Shown here: positions 44,554-56,519 of the stretch, in pieces
How positions within the stretch are numbered: position 1 is the stretch's first letter
How the letters are laid out: each line of letters begins with the position of its first letter
Assembly (NCBI GenBank): GCA_002179805.1
Contig: NAVB01000708.1
Span: 1 to 64,000 of the forward strand
Length of the DNA stretch: 64,000 bases
Direction: 5' to 3'
DNA from: Acanthamoeba lenticulata
Taxonomy: Eukaryota > Discosea > Longamoebia > Acanthamoebidae
Position numbers and translations under genes: made by a program
The notes under the pieces: model-generated
Told to the model about the DNA's origin: nothing
The model's database searches: none
What the model saw: only the letters and a program-made list of their open reading frames with translations

Positions 44554-47500
44554 ATGGAAGGCGCGAAGTCGAGCAAGAGCGTGGTGCGTGGGGATGAGGA
44601 CGCACCAGTGTCGACTACGGATGCTTCTGAGCAAGGGGGTGTTGATGCGGCCGGCAGCCAAACGCGTACGGAAAGCGACGAGGAGGACATTACCCTGGGG
44701 CCAGGCTGGATGAGGTCCGGCAGCAGAACTTTGACCCTTAGCGGCACCAGGGAGTGGGGGCTCTCCTCATCGGGAGTAGTGCCAACTGGCGGCACATCCA
44801 AGGTTCTGAGCTTCTGCTACACCAAGGAAGAAGTGCTCGCCCTCCATTCCTCCGTCGGTGACGAATACCCATCTGATTTCCTCGCTCTACCCTACATTCT
44901 CTCCGAAGAACCCCTGCTCCCCGTCAATCTTTCCCAGGATCTCATCAAGGACGTACGTATCCTCTTTTTTGTTGCCTTAATGTTGAGAGATCTCTGCCAC
45001 CGGCAAACATTTTCAAATTTTTAAAAACTTTCGCCCCCTCGCCCCAACAGTTCGAAGAGCTGCAGCGCAAGTATCTCTACAACATCTGCCCCAGTCGCGG
45101 CAGCGCTTCAGCAACCAGGGGAGCTACTCGAGGGCGCGGCAGGGGTACGTGCACTAAAACAATTCATCTTGCTCTCTCTCAGCTGGATCTGACTCGTCTT
45201 TTGTGGCGCCAGGGCGCGGCCGCGGCAGTGAGCGCGAGCTACGTCCGAGAGATAAAGACGGTACTTGATGCTCCAATCTACAGCTCTCAATTCGCCTGCT
45301 GCGCCATCACAATTAACGCAAATTGCAGCTCTCTCAGGCAGTGGAAGTGGCTCCGGGGTCTACCGCCCGCCGAGAGGCCGAGGCCGGCTGGGCTACTCGT
45401 GGGAAGGCGACCGAGAGAACGAGAGGCGACCGGCGTGGGCCGATACGCCCATCGACAAGGACGCTCCCAAGGGTCGCTTCAGCGGGGGCCGCTTCAGAGG
45501 CGACTCCGACTCTGAGGGTTCCGAACTAGAGGACAAGGACGAGCGCGCATACTCTGACTCAGAGGAAGTGGCGAGCGAGGAGGAGTACGAGGTTGACGAT
45601 GAGCCTGGTCCCGGGTGGATGTACAAGGACCCCCAAAACATTGTTCGAGGTGCGTCGAGCTGCTTCTGTCTGGTCGTCATACTGTTCCCGCTAAACCTCC
45701 CCTCCCAATCACGTCGTCGAACAGGTCCGTTCTCCAACCAGGATATGTTTGACTGGTTTATGGGCGGCTTCTTCCCGGCCACGCTGCCCGTCAAGAAAGA
45801 GACCGACGACGACTTCAAGCCTCTTTCTAGCTACGAAGGCAACCCGTTTGCGCGCCAGCGCAAGAAGAAGGAGAAGCCCGTTGTTCGCCGGGAGAAGCTC
45901 CGCGAGATGCACGCTGCCGAGCTTGAAGGCAAGGCGGCGGCGGGCAGGTCGACTGATTGGGGCGATCGCAGCAGCAGCGGCAGCGACTGGCGGAAGCGCA
46001 GCGGCGTTAGCGAGCAGAGGGAAAGGCCCAGAAGTGAAAAGAAGACCGAGCATGAGACCAAGCCCAAGGACGAGGGTAACTGGCGGCTGGACAATACCAA
46101 GGACCTCAAGGTGACCGAGAAGCAGGTCGCTGGTGCCAGTCCCTCGGTGCCCTCCAAGGAAGCGCCCGCGAAGAAGCCGGAAGAGAAGATTTCGACGGTT
46201 GCCAAGAACGCCGAAGAAATCATCAAGGCTTCCAAGGAGGCTGAGCGGGCCAGGAAGGAGAGGGAAGAAAAGCAAAAGCAGGAGGCCAAGAAGAAGGAAG
46301 CCACCGCCACCTCTGCGCAGCCTCAGCCTACTGCTGCTGCCCCAACCAAGCCCAAGTCTGCTGCTGCGGCGGTGAAGAGGGATTCGGTCGACATGTCCGA
46401 TCCTGAGTCGCTCGACGACATCCTGGACCAGTTCCCGCACCTTAACGCGGACTTGATTGCTTCGTCGGATGATGAAGCAGAGACTGAGCGGCCCTCTCCA
46501 TTCCCTGGCGGCGCCGCTCGCGGCATGCCCCTTGGCGCTTGGCCTCCCGCCAAGGTACTTGTCGACACCACGCTACGACTTCCCGTTGTAAGTTGCTCGC
46601 TAACTAATAGTTTCTGGCAGGCCTCTTGGAGCGCTCAAGAGTTGGAAATGCGGCAGTTCCAGCAGTTTGGCGGTGCGCCCGGCGCACCCGTGCCCGTGGG
46701 CAAGCCTTCAGGCCACCCCATGCACCCGCACCCAGCGTTCCCTGGGATGCCCGAGGGCAAGGCCCCGTTCATGCAGCCGCCTCATCCCATGATGGGCCCC
46801 GGCCAGCCGACGCCTCAGCAGTTCTTTGCTGGGGCCATGCAGCCGGGTTTCCCCCCTCACGCAGGCCACCCCGGCATGCGCCCGGGCGTGCCGGTGGGCT
46901 CTCCCGGTCCTCACCACCTGCCCAATCTGGAGAGAAGGCAGGGCGTCTTCGACATGGCCGCCATCGAGGAACAGCTTATGAAGCAAAGCCACATGGTATA
47001 CTCACTCTCGCTGAGCTCGTTTGGACTAGTCGAGGCCAAGTCTCACCATCTTGTCCTGCCCTTCCCATGACTAGCCGCCGATGCATATGCAGCCGCCGCA
47101 CATGCCGCCTGTCCATGTGCCGCCTCACGGGGCACCTCACGCGGCGCCGTGGCTTATGCATGCCAAGCCCGGCCATGCGCCCACGCTTAGAGAGATCCAA
47201 GAGCAGGAGCTAAGGGAGCGGCAGCAAAGGCAGCAGATGGCTCCGCAGGTTGATCTCCCTTCCTCTTTATTTCTATATTATTCATCGCCTCGACGTTGCT
47301 TGTCCATGTGTCTATATGTTTACATACTCTATATCTTCACGCATGTGCACGCGGACCTGGCTGCCATGGGTACTTCTATGGATGGATATGTATACGTATC
47401 CATGTCATCAGGCGTTCCCGCACCAATTCCCGCCGGAGCAGATGCTCCATCTTCAGCACCAACAGCACCATCACCAAATGCTAAACGAGCAGCACAAGCA

Positions 47501-50128
47501 GATGCACCCGGCCATGCGCCAGCCGATGGCGATGGGCATGCGGCCGGAATCGATCTTCCAGGCAGTCTGGGGCATCTCGCCCGACGGCACGCCGCTGTCG
47601 GCGCAGGAGATCCAGGCCCGCATTCGGAGCGAGCAGGAAGAAGAAGCGCGGAGGGCCCGAGGAGCCGCCGCCAACGAGTCTGTCGAGCAAGCGCTGCACG
47701 ACACCGAGAACAAGGAACATCAACACCACGAGCAGCAGGCCGACGCCCAAGAGGACGCTTCCGCTCAATCGCCTCCAACGTCGAATCAAGCGAAGGAGGA
47801 GGAAGAAGGCATCTGGGATGTGCCTGCCGCCGGGCAGCCTCAGCAGCAAAAGCAACAGAAGCAGCCGAAGGGACAGCAGCCTGCCAAGGGCGACCAGCAG
47901 CCCAAGCAGTCGAAAAAGCAGGCCAAGCAGCAACAGCAACAGCAACAACAAAAGAAGAAGGGCGGTAACCAACAGGGAGCTGCCCAGCAGCAGCCTGCCG
48001 GCAAGCAGAAGGTTGGCCCCCGTCAAAATTTCCCACGCTTGGACCCACATTCTCACTTGAGCTTTTTTTGGATGATGCAGGGTGGGGCCGCCAAGTCACC
48101 GCAGACGGCGCCCAAGCCATCCTTGAGGGAAATCCAGGAGCAGGAGCAGCGCGAACTGCTGGAGCGGCAGAAGCAACAGAAGCAACAGCATCAGGCGCAA
48201 GACAGCGGTGGCAAGGGTCTGCACCAGCTGCTGTCGGCCTGGGGCTTCTCGACGCCCGCGGGCGATGACAACAGCCAGCAGCCGTCCTGGGCCAGCATGG
48301 ACGAGACGCCTTCGCTGCGCGAGATTCAGGAGCACGAAGCCGCCCAGCGCGAGCTCGCCCAGATGGAGGAGCAGCAGAGGAAGCGTCAACAGCAGCAGCA
48401 ACAGCAGCAGGCCCAGCAACAGAAGGCTGGCGCCGACGTCGCGTGGAGTGGCGGGAAGGGCAACAAGAAGCCCACGCTCGCCGAAATCCAGGCCGAGGAG
48501 CTCAAGCAGCAGCAGAAGCGCCAGAAGGAGCTCCAGCAGCAGCACAAGCAGCAGATCAAGGTCCAGCGCGAGCAGGCCGCCCGCTCCAACTCGCCCTGGG
48601 CGGGTGCTCAACTGGTAACTCCCACCCAGCTCATAGAATCTCCTCGAGCCTTGGACTTCAACTCATCTTTATACTGTTGTTATTTTGATCTCCCCTTGAA
48701 GAGCTCGGAGGGCACTACGCTCTCGCTCCGTGAGATCCAGGAGCTCGAGCAGAGGAAGGCCCAAGAAGAGGCCCAGAGGAGGAAGAAGAACTCCACCTCG
48801 GGCAGCGGTGCTGTCGACTCGCTCCCCAAGCTTCTGTGGGAGACCCGGCTCGGCGGCAGCAGCGATGCCATCTCCCTCTCGGAAATCATGGCCCAGGTAA
48901 TGTGCCTGTGCTGTCGCGTGATCGATCGTTATGCGCCGCGTTAACCTTCTCCCTTTTCCTGAACACCGCAGGAGGCGGCTTCGACGCAGACGACGGAGGA
49001 ACCGAGCAAGCCCGCGAAGAAGGAATCGCCTTCGGCCGACAGCAGCGACGTGTGGTCGGCGTCCGGTTCCGGAACTGGCCACCAGCAGCAGCCGCAAGCG
49101 GCCAGCAGCCCCGCGCCCAAGGCCAGCCTCCGCGACATCCAGCAGCAGGAGGAGCAGAAGACCGGCAAGAAGGACCAGAAGAAGGGCGGCAAGGGCAGTC
49201 AGCCCTCGACCCCCGGCCAGCAGGAGGTGCGTCAGCCGCTCTCGTCCAGTCCACTCACATTGGCTCTTTTCGTGGGTGTTCATTTCATCTCACCTTGTCA
49301 CTCCCAATTGCAGAAGACCGGCAAGAAGCAGCAGCCGGCCCAGTCGCCGCAGAAGGGCAACCAGAAGAAGGTAACGTGAGCACTCACTGCGCCTGGCGGC
49401 CCAGGAAATGTCGCTCACCTTGGCTGTGGCAACAGCAGCAGCAACAGCAAATGCAGGTGCAGCACAAGGGCGTGTGGGGCGCAGTGCCCACGGCGCCCAA
49501 GACCTCGCTTCTCGACATCCAAGTGACGCAGCAGCAGCGCGCAGTCTCCCCGCCGCCGCAGGCCGCGGCCCCAACGCCCGCGGCCGTGGCCGCGCCTCGC
49601 TCGGCTACGACGCCGGTGAGCGGAGGCGGCGGCGACGACGATGATTTCTGGGGCGCGTCGGATACCCCGGCAGGCGGCAAGGGCGGCAAGGGTGGCGATG
49701 GCAACGCGGCTCCGGCCATCATCGACGAGTCGCACTTCCCGGCCCTGGGCGGCGGCGCATCCAAGGCCAACGGCGGCAAGAAGGCCGCCCAGCAGCCCGC
49801 CGCTCCCGCGTCGGCCAAGAAGGGCCCCAACTGGGCGTCGAAGACGTCTGGCGCCGCGTCTCCCGCCACGACTCCCGGCAGTGGCAGCGGCGCGCGCCGG
49901 GCGAGTCAGCCACAGCAGCAGGCCCAGCCTCAGGCGCAGCAGCAGCAGGCCAAGGCCCCCAAGGCGGCGAAGAGCCAGGCCCAGGGCGGAGGAGCCAAGG
50001 CGAGCTCCGGAGCTGCTGGTGGTGCGGCGAGCAACGCGGGCAAGAAGAAGATGCAGAAGCTCGACCCGTCGATGCTCGGGTTCAGCTCCAACATCCAGGA
50101 CCGCATCGTGCTCCCCACCGACGAGTAG
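44554..50128 (+). CDS. GIGYF-type GYF-domain translational repressor
   Basis: N-terminal FCYTKEEVLALHSS matches the 4EHP-binding segment of GIGYF proteins (Y-x4-hydrophobic-L). A Gly-Arg-rich region follows, then the GYF domain: GPGWMYKDPQ, PFSNQDMFDWFMGGFFPATL, DFKPLSSYEGNPF. GYF reads GFF. After a charged coiled region and a Pro/Met-rich segment come repeats of the phrase SLREIQEQE, each usually preceded by a Trp and embedded in Gln-rich helix. The C-terminus has SHFPALGGG and KLDPSMLGFSS, ending VLPTDE with TAG. Family role: recruiting 4EHP and decay factors to repress mRNAs and stalled ribosomes. More than ten exons. The stretch 47250-47410 could be exonic or intronic. Confidence 0.88.
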
Positions 50129-50374
50129 ACAACACCACCCCTCATCATCTTGTCCTCTTAAGTGCGCCAATGAATCACTATTTATTTTACGTTGTTTCTG
50201 CCGTTTATGTTCTTGCACATCTCAGAAGTAGAAAGCCATCAAAAGATGGATTTCATGTGGCCAGACGATATCCAAAAGAGAAATATTTAAATCCCGTCCA
50301 AACGGGAAATAAAAATAAAAAATAAAAAATAAATCGCGGCAAAACAAAGAACGAAGAGGAGAGCGTAACCGGCA
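50129..50374. other. Intergenic, GIGYF end to ZIP start
   Basis: About 245 bases, AT-rich from 50275 to 50340 (repeated aataaa). It probably holds the GIGYF 3' end and the ZIP promoter. No gene. Confidence 0.4.
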
Positions 50375-52169
50375 ATGGGTGCTGAGGGGCCAGTACTTGG
50401 CTTCCAAGTGGGCTGCATGGCGGCCATCTTTGTGACTTGCTTCGTGGGCGCACTCTTGCCTATACAGTTCACTAGGTACCCCTTCCCGCCCCGGAAGCCG
50501 TTTGCCACGCTACACTTTTTCATCTCTGCGCCCCGATCGATAGATGGTTCCGCGAGCATCAAGGTAAGGTGCTGTCTTTCGCCAATTGCCTCGGCGGGTA
50601 CGCAGGAACCACGCCCTCTCCATCATCTGACCGCCGCTCACAGTGCCTCCGGGCGCGTGCGTAGTGGCATTCTCTTGGGGGCGAGCTTTGTCCACCTCAT
50701 GAGCGACGCCGAGGAGGACAAGAACGCCGGCGTGCCCTCCAGCCTCAGCCACTTCCTCGCTGCCGTCGGTACGCACACAGGTACCCTTCGCGAGGAGCAG
50801 AGCGCCTGAGGCGCAACGTGGCAGGTTTCTTGGTGTCCTTTATTCTCGAGCGGATGCTCTTCAGCGACGAAGGCCACGGGCACGGTCACGGCGGGCACGA
50901 CCATGTTGTGTTCATCGAGGACCATCATGCCAGCAAAGGCGATCTGGTCTGTCAGTTGTTGTTGTTGTTTCGGCGCCCCACCCTCGTCAGCATCACCCAT
51001 CTCACGCTGTATCGCACGCGCAGAACTCGTTCACGTCCAAGACCGAAGACGCCGACGCCAGCGGTGTCGCCCCGCACCCTCACGCGCAAGAGGCGGCGGT
51101 CGAGATGAGGCTTTTGCACCCGGCCGGTGCGATCTTTCCTCCCCCTCTTCTTCCTTTGCGGCCCGGCGAGACCTCACACCAGAAAAATGCAGAGCCCGAG
51201 GCCGAAGCGACAGTTGTGGGCGAAGAGCCCGAGGCCGAAGCCAAGGCAAAGAAGCATCCTCACCACGGCCATGGTGAGCACGAGCACAAGCATGAACACG
51301 ATCAAGAGCACGAGCATGCGCACGGTGAACAGGCGACCGGACACGAGTATCGTTTCTCGCACCTGGAAGGTTCGTAATGTGTAATGCAGCGGCTCGGCCT
51401 CGTGGTGATGACGTCGCCACACCGCTCACGAGCCGGTGTCTCGTTGCGCTCGCAGCCGGCCACCACCACGACCACATCGTGCACACGCAGAAGCGCTCCA
51501 AGGTGCGTTTCTTGACACCGGGGGTGTGCCCAGGCATCGAGGCGTGCGTGAAGTGCTGATGGGACTCATCACGCAGGTGCCGTACATGCTCTTCGTCGTG
51601 CTCGGGCTCGAGTCGGCCATCTCTGGGTCGGCGCTTGGCGTTCAGGTCACCATCACGCAAAGTGCGTGCGCCTCACATGAATGCACGAAGGGTGAACAAC
51701 AAGTGTGACTCCTCGTCTCATTTTCCGTCCTTGGCTACAGCGTTGGTGACCTTCCTGGCCATCGTCACGCACATCTGGGCCGAGGCGTTCACGCTATCGA
51801 CGGCGCTGCTCAAAGGCCGAGTGTCGGTGTCCACTACCATCAAGGCCATGTTGGGGTTCTCCTGCATCACGCCCGCCGCCATCGCCATCGGGATGGGTCT
51901 CGGCCAGCTGCTTGAGGGTTCGTTTTCGTTCATCGCTTTCGCTCTTTTCCTGTTGATCAAGGTCCCACATGCTCATCACGTCGGCCACAGCCTCAGCGGT
52001 GGCGGTGGTGTCGTCCGTCTTGATCTCATTCGCGGCGGGCACCTTCATCTTCGTCGCAACGATGGAGATCATGGTCGAGGAGTTTGCCAATCCGCACCAC
52101 AAGTGGACCAAGCTCGCCCTCCTCCTTGGGGGCTTCGCCTTCATGAGCGTCCTTGGCTTCGTCGTGTAG
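50375..52169 (+). CDS. ZIP (SLC39) family metal transporter
   Basis: Start MGAEGPVLGFQVGCMAAIF. Family pattern: ASGRVRSGILLGASFVHLMS (TM2-TM3 region, with the HLM), a very His-rich cytosolic loop (HHGHGEHEHKHEHDQEHEHA), then PYMLFVVLGLESAISGSALG (TM4), VTHIWAEAFTLSTALLKG (TM5), FSCITPAAIAIGMGLGQLL (TM6) and AGTFIFVATMEIMVEEF (TM7), ending SVLGFVV with TAG. Zn(II) or Fe(II) uptake into the cytosol is inferred. TM4 normally has HSVxEG, and here reads ESAISG, so the binding-site His is replaced by Glu. Six or seven exons. Exon joins in the His-rich part are approximate. Confidence 0.9.
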
Positions 52170-52287
52170 AGGGAATTTGTTGAGTAATAAAAAATAAAAA
52201 ATAAAAATAAACATATGCATCGGTTTGTAGAGGGTGATCTCTTGTGTTGTGTGCAGACACATGCATCCATCCCCACCACTCGCGCGA

Positions 52288-52953
52288 CTAGGAGCGCTTT
52301 CGCATGCTGCCGAGCTTGGTGAAGTCGAAGGGCTCGTCCCTCTGCTCGGGCGGGAGGGTCTCCTGGTAGTTGGGGATAGGGGCGGTCCAGAGCGGAATGG
52401 CGCGCTCTCGTGGCGGGTTGGGCACCTCCTCCACCTGTGCGGCGGTTCGGAGATCAGGTGGCAGATGGTTGAGCGCATCGAGCTTCAACTTGAGCATCTT
52501 CGACAGCTCTTTGCTCTCCTCGTGTAGCTGCTTCATCTTGAGCTGTACGCCGTCCAAATGAAAAGAAAATAAATCAAAGCGGTATCGCGCCAGTAGTGCC
52601 ACAGCCCAAGGCAGAAAGGAAATCTGATCCAGGGGGAATTGACGAACCTTGCTGTACGATTTTGCGAGAGCCTCCTCTTCGGCCAACTGCTCATACGTGC
52701 GCGTGAGAGTTACCCACTGGGGGCGCACCTTCCACAACTCCTCATCAAACCGCTTCGCTTCATTGCCCTCACCTTCATCGTCACCGCTCTTCTTCTTCTT
52801 CTCCTTCTTCTTCGTGAATGATCCGGCATAGCCCCTGCTCAAAATGGGCGCCGGAGCCGAAAGTGCTTCTCGGAGGCCCGTGGTAAGGAGGGGAGATCGG
52901 AGAGACATCTGTCCCACGCAGGCAGAGGAGCGCCGGACCAGCATCCGCTTCAT
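52288..52953 (-). CDS. MRPL40: Mitochondrial ribosomal protein mL40
   Basis: Start MKRMLVRRSSACVGQMSLRS is a basic, amphipathic mitochondrial targeting type. A Lys-rich stretch and long helices follow (KRFDEELWKVRPQW, VQLKMKQLHEESKELSKML). The C-terminus PLWTAPIPNYQETLPPEQRD resembles the PPIPNYxPPE motif of mL40, followed by FDFTKL. One intron at about 52560-52650. About 190 residues, similar to the family. It is divergent from the PEPCK-like gene with only 110 bp between start codons. Confidence 0.8.
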   Translation of the reverse strand: MKRMLVRRSSACVGQMSLRSPLLTTGLREALSAPAPILSRGYAGSFTKKKEKKKKSGDDEGEGNEAKRFDEELWKVRPQWVTLTRTYEQLAEEEALAKSYSKVRQFPLDQISFLPWAVALLARYRFDLFSFHLDGVQLKMKQLHEESKELSKMLKLKLDALNHLPPDLRTAAQVEEVPNPPRERAIPLWTAPIPNYQETLPPEQRDEPFDFTKLGSMRKRS

Positions 52954-53063
52954 GCTCGCCCAATTAATCAGCTGCTATCGTTGTTTTCGTCGACAGCTTT
53001 TTCTTGCTGCCCAAACAGAGAAAATAAATACTGGTGGCATTTATTTGCGATTTGTCTATCGGG

Positions 53064-55393
53064 ATGTTGCGATCTACTGTTAGGGGCGGCAGAGTTGTGG
53101 CGGGAGTGTGCGCAAAGGCCAGTGATGCGGCGGTAATTCATCCTCAGCTGGTTGTCTCAGCGCAGCCCCCCCCCCAGCCAAAATTATTCGGTAGTAATTG
53201 ATCAGCTCACTCGTCATGCGGACTGGCTTTTAGGTTGCGCCCAGCCTTGGCAGCGTGCGCACTTTGGCTACTGCGGCCGCCGCGCCGGCTGCTTCCTCTG
53301 CGCCCTCGCAGCCTCAGTCGCGGTCTTCTGCCCTGTTCGACTACCGACGCCTGAAGAACAGGAAGGGCTGGGTACTCTTTTCTTTGCTACAAGAAACAAA
53401 CTCTTTCAGGCTTGTATATAACTATGGGTTGCCCATTGAGCAGAAGAAGGTGGTTTCCGACGCCGACGTTGATTTCATCGTCTTCCCTCGCGAGAGGCTG
53501 GGCAGAAATTATGAATTGAACTGGACCATTTGCAAATATGCCGTCATCCCCAACCCGGTACCCCATTATTATTCCCTTTGATCGAGACCATCTTCTCCCA
53601 ACCATGGGCAAATGCCTGACCTCTTTCAAAAATACAAAAGGAGGGCGAGGCCTACCACAATCTCCACACGCGAGGCCTTCAGATGTTTTCCACGGCCACT
53701 GCTGGTAACACCTTCGCCCTTCCCTCCCACTTCTCGCTGCTGCGGTGCCTCAAGTTGTACTGCTCTCCTCGCGTGCCGCCACCGCAGACAAGCACAAGGC
53801 GCTGCATGTGACCGTGCCCGAGGAGGAGTTGGCCTTCAACCACCACTTTGTGCTGCCCGCTCCGCCGGCCGCCCCCGCGGAGGGCCAGCCGGCCCCGGTG
53901 GACCTCATGTTTGTGCCCGAGAAGGCCAACGTGGTCAACGACGCTGTGGGCAAGAGCGTCTCCAGAGAGGTGCGCCGCTTCCTCAGCGAGGGCAAGCGCA
54001 TCTTTGTGCACGACGGCGCTGTGGGCTCCCACTCGTCCGCCGAGGAGAAGGTGCGCTTCATCGTCTCCAACGCCACCACGGCCCTCCTCCTCAAGTACGT
54101 GGCCATCCAATTCTCTCCTTCCTCCAACCCCCGCTTTCCCTTGGCCTGAGCTGATGTCGCCCAACGCCTCGCGGCCCTCGACAGGCACATCATCCCGAGG
54201 CTGCCCAGCGCGGGAATCCAGGACTTTGAGGAGAGCATCACTGTCTTCATTGCCCCCGAGCTCAAGGCCACCGCCGGTAGCCAACCTCGGCCTGTTGCTG
54301 CTGCCGCCTTGGTAGTCATCGTTGTCCTACTTACCATCGACCTTGTTTGTCGTTTTGGTCTGCAGAGTCGTTGGGCGTGTCGAGCGACAAGTTCACGCTG
54401 ATCAACTTCAAGACCAACCAGGTGTTCGTCGCCGGCACCAACGCCCCAGAGGCCATCCAGCAGGCCGTGTCGACGCTGGCCACCTACCTGCAGGGCAAGA
54501 AGGGCGCGCTGCCCCTCTCGTGCGACTCGGCCCTCACCAAGGACGGCAAGTCGGTCCTCTTCTTCGGGCCCAGCCTGCTCCAGAAGGTGATGCACACGTC
54601 ATCAATCCTTTGTTGTTGTTGTTGTTGTTATGTTGTTTGAAGCTCACGAGGGCGCCACACACTGCAGAAGCCCCGAGATGACCTGTTTGGCGCGTACGGC
54701 CACTTTTGGACCGACAACGGCGTCACCCGCGTGTTTGACGGCGCCTCCATCACCAACCTGGACGCCTCCGTCCCCCTGAACAGAGGGTACGCCTTTGTCC
54801 CTTGCCTTGCCTTTGCAGACGCGTACCTACAACTCACTCATGTCTTCTTCTTGCATCGTCCTTCCTCCTCCTCTCGTCCACCGCAGAGACCTCGTGTTCC
54901 ACGCTGCCAAGGGCGGCAAGGCCACGTACGTGCAGTCTTGACTTCCTCTTCGTAGCGGCGCTCTGTTCGAAATGGGCAACAATAATAATAATAACAAAAT
55001 GCAGGAGCTCGAGCTTGAGCGTGCCGCTCAAGGTGCAGGGACATCAGGCGCCCCAGCCCGCCGCTGTGGTCTTCCTGGCCCCGAACTCGCAGGCCGGGTT
55101 GACCAAGATCTCGGCGGAGGAGGCGGCCAAGCAGTACCTGGCCTCCTTCCAGTTCCCCATCGCCATCAAGCCGGACCTCCTCAAGCAGAGGTTCTCCTAC
55201 CTGCTCTCCAACAAGAAGGCACGTTCCCTCTTAGCTGTCAGCAAGGCCAAGCGGCGTCTCTTTCTTCCTTCTTACCGTCCCTGTGTACGCGCACTTGCAG
55301 GTGGCGGCCTACCAAGTCGGTGCCAAGAACGGCGTGGTGAACGTGGACGACATCAACGCGCAGCTGCAGACGTCCCTCTCCAAGCAACAATAA
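53064..55393 (+). CDS. PEPCK(ATP)-fold pseudoenzyme, mitochondrial-type N-terminus
   Basis: Start MLRSTVRGGRVVAGVCAKAS, an Arg-rich targeting-type peptide, spliced to VAPSLGSVRTLATAAA. The body aligns by pattern with ATP-dependent phosphoenolpyruvate carboxykinase: GKRIFVHDGAVGSHSS, KVRFIVSNATTALLLKHI, KSVLFFGPS at the Walker A strand, YGHFWTDNGVTRVFDGA at the GDDEHGW...FNFEGG strand, AAVVFLAPNSQAGLTKISAE at the IFLTADAFGVLPPVS strand. The kinase signature GLSGTGKTT is replaced by GPSLLQKKP, and the metal/PEP residues (HGW, GG) are not kept. The C-terminal third is shortened. Catalysis is therefore not expected. Inferred: structural or regulatory mitochondrial protein. Eight or nine exons, about 470 residues. 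Confidence 0.72.
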
Positions 55394-55835
55394 TGAATAA
55401 ATCCACAACCCCCTTCCTGTCCTGTTACTACACGCATGGCCGTTATCGGCTACTTGCCCAAGAGGTTGAACACCTGAAAAGGTTGTTTGTTGCTGGCGTA
55501 GGTTGTTGGTGTCCCACACATTGGGCCATGTGTGGTGCAAACGCTGGAAATTCCGCGGTCTTCTGCTTCACCAGACTGTGGCCGCAGGAGCGTCTACGCG
55601 ACTTCCCCTTGCTCTCCTCCTGGTGATGCCGCCCCGCGAAGAAGGAGTACGACGGGCATGTGTTGTGAGGTAGTGGTCAAACCGACACATACGACGAAAC
55701 GCCCAGAGCGCAGCAAACACAACTCCACACCTTACCACAAACACACAGCTACTTCGAACAGAAGACATGTTGGCTACAGAAATCCACCGCGACTTGCACG
55801 AAACGACAGCTACCGAGGATCTGGCAGTTGGAAGA
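55394..55835. other. Intergenic region
   Basis: About 440 bases. Two open frames in it have no recognisable similarity, and both read through likely leader sequence of the next gene. No RNA gene seen. Confidence 0.35.
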
Positions 55836-56519
55836 TGGCCGACACACCGCGATCAATGCGAGAAGGGGAAGCAGGGTTCAGATGTCAGTCGTGACCTGCA
55901 GCGGGCTGTTGGCAGTTCCTCAGCCCGACAACGGCGACCTGACCGCCTGCCAGAACCACCCGCGGATTCCTTCACGTTCTACCTCTCCGGCTTGCCGGCG
56001 GCACCCTACCGGGAGGTCGCACTGTACGTTCAAGGGAAGCTCTTCTTCCGGAGCAGGCCGGAGCTCGATAAGGAGGAAGCGGTCACAACAGTGGTGGAGC
56101 TGCCACCGCTGATGAACGAGGGCGAAACGGAGGTGGAAGTACGCGTTGAGGCTCGCAACCATCGCCAACAGCTTCGGTTAACCTTGGACAAACCGCACCT
56201 CTTGCTGACCTGGTCCGACGACGACGACGAAAGCTTGAAAGAAGCGGCGTTTACACTTTCTCCCCCAAAGGCCCGAGGGGCAAATGGCACACTCCGAGTA
56301 CAGCAACTGGTGTGTGCTCCTTCTTGGCAAAACTCGCGAGCAGACAAGCATTAAATCCTGGCTTTGGGTTCCCCTGTTTGTTTGTTTTTCGTTCTTTTGC
56401 CCGGTTTCAGGAGCAGCAATCTCCTTGCGCGCTCGCTATCTGCCGGGCAATCTGGACCAAAGAGAGAAGTCGGCCGGCGCACATGTGACGTTGACGTTAC
56501 CTTCTGTGTGTCATACGTA
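55836..56519 (+). CDS. Uncharacterised small protein (end uncertain)
   Basis: Start MADTPRSMREGEAGFRC; a splice (ca|gtcgtg...ggcag|t) joins it to SSARQRRPDRLPEPPAD. The main part is a probable beta-sandwich: SFTFYLSGLPAAPYREVALY, VQGKLFFRSRPE, TTVVELPPLMNEGETEVEVR, NHRQQLRLTLDKPHLLLTW. After GTLRVQQL an intron leads to a short exon. One reading ends at a TAA near 56517-56519, and another continues through further introns toward the histidine kinase, so this could be that kinase's N-terminal half. No family recognised. Confidence 0.4.

Noticed and set aside
47250..47410. Possible extra exon with a Tyr/Cys-rich peptide in the GIGYF gene
   Set aside because: Composition (tatat, atgtgtc) and flanking gtt...cag fit an intron better; no motif in the encoded peptide.
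55532..55894. 120-codon frame before the small unknown gene
   Set aside because: Low-information His/Thr/Arg composition, no similarity, and overlaps the likely leader of the next gene.
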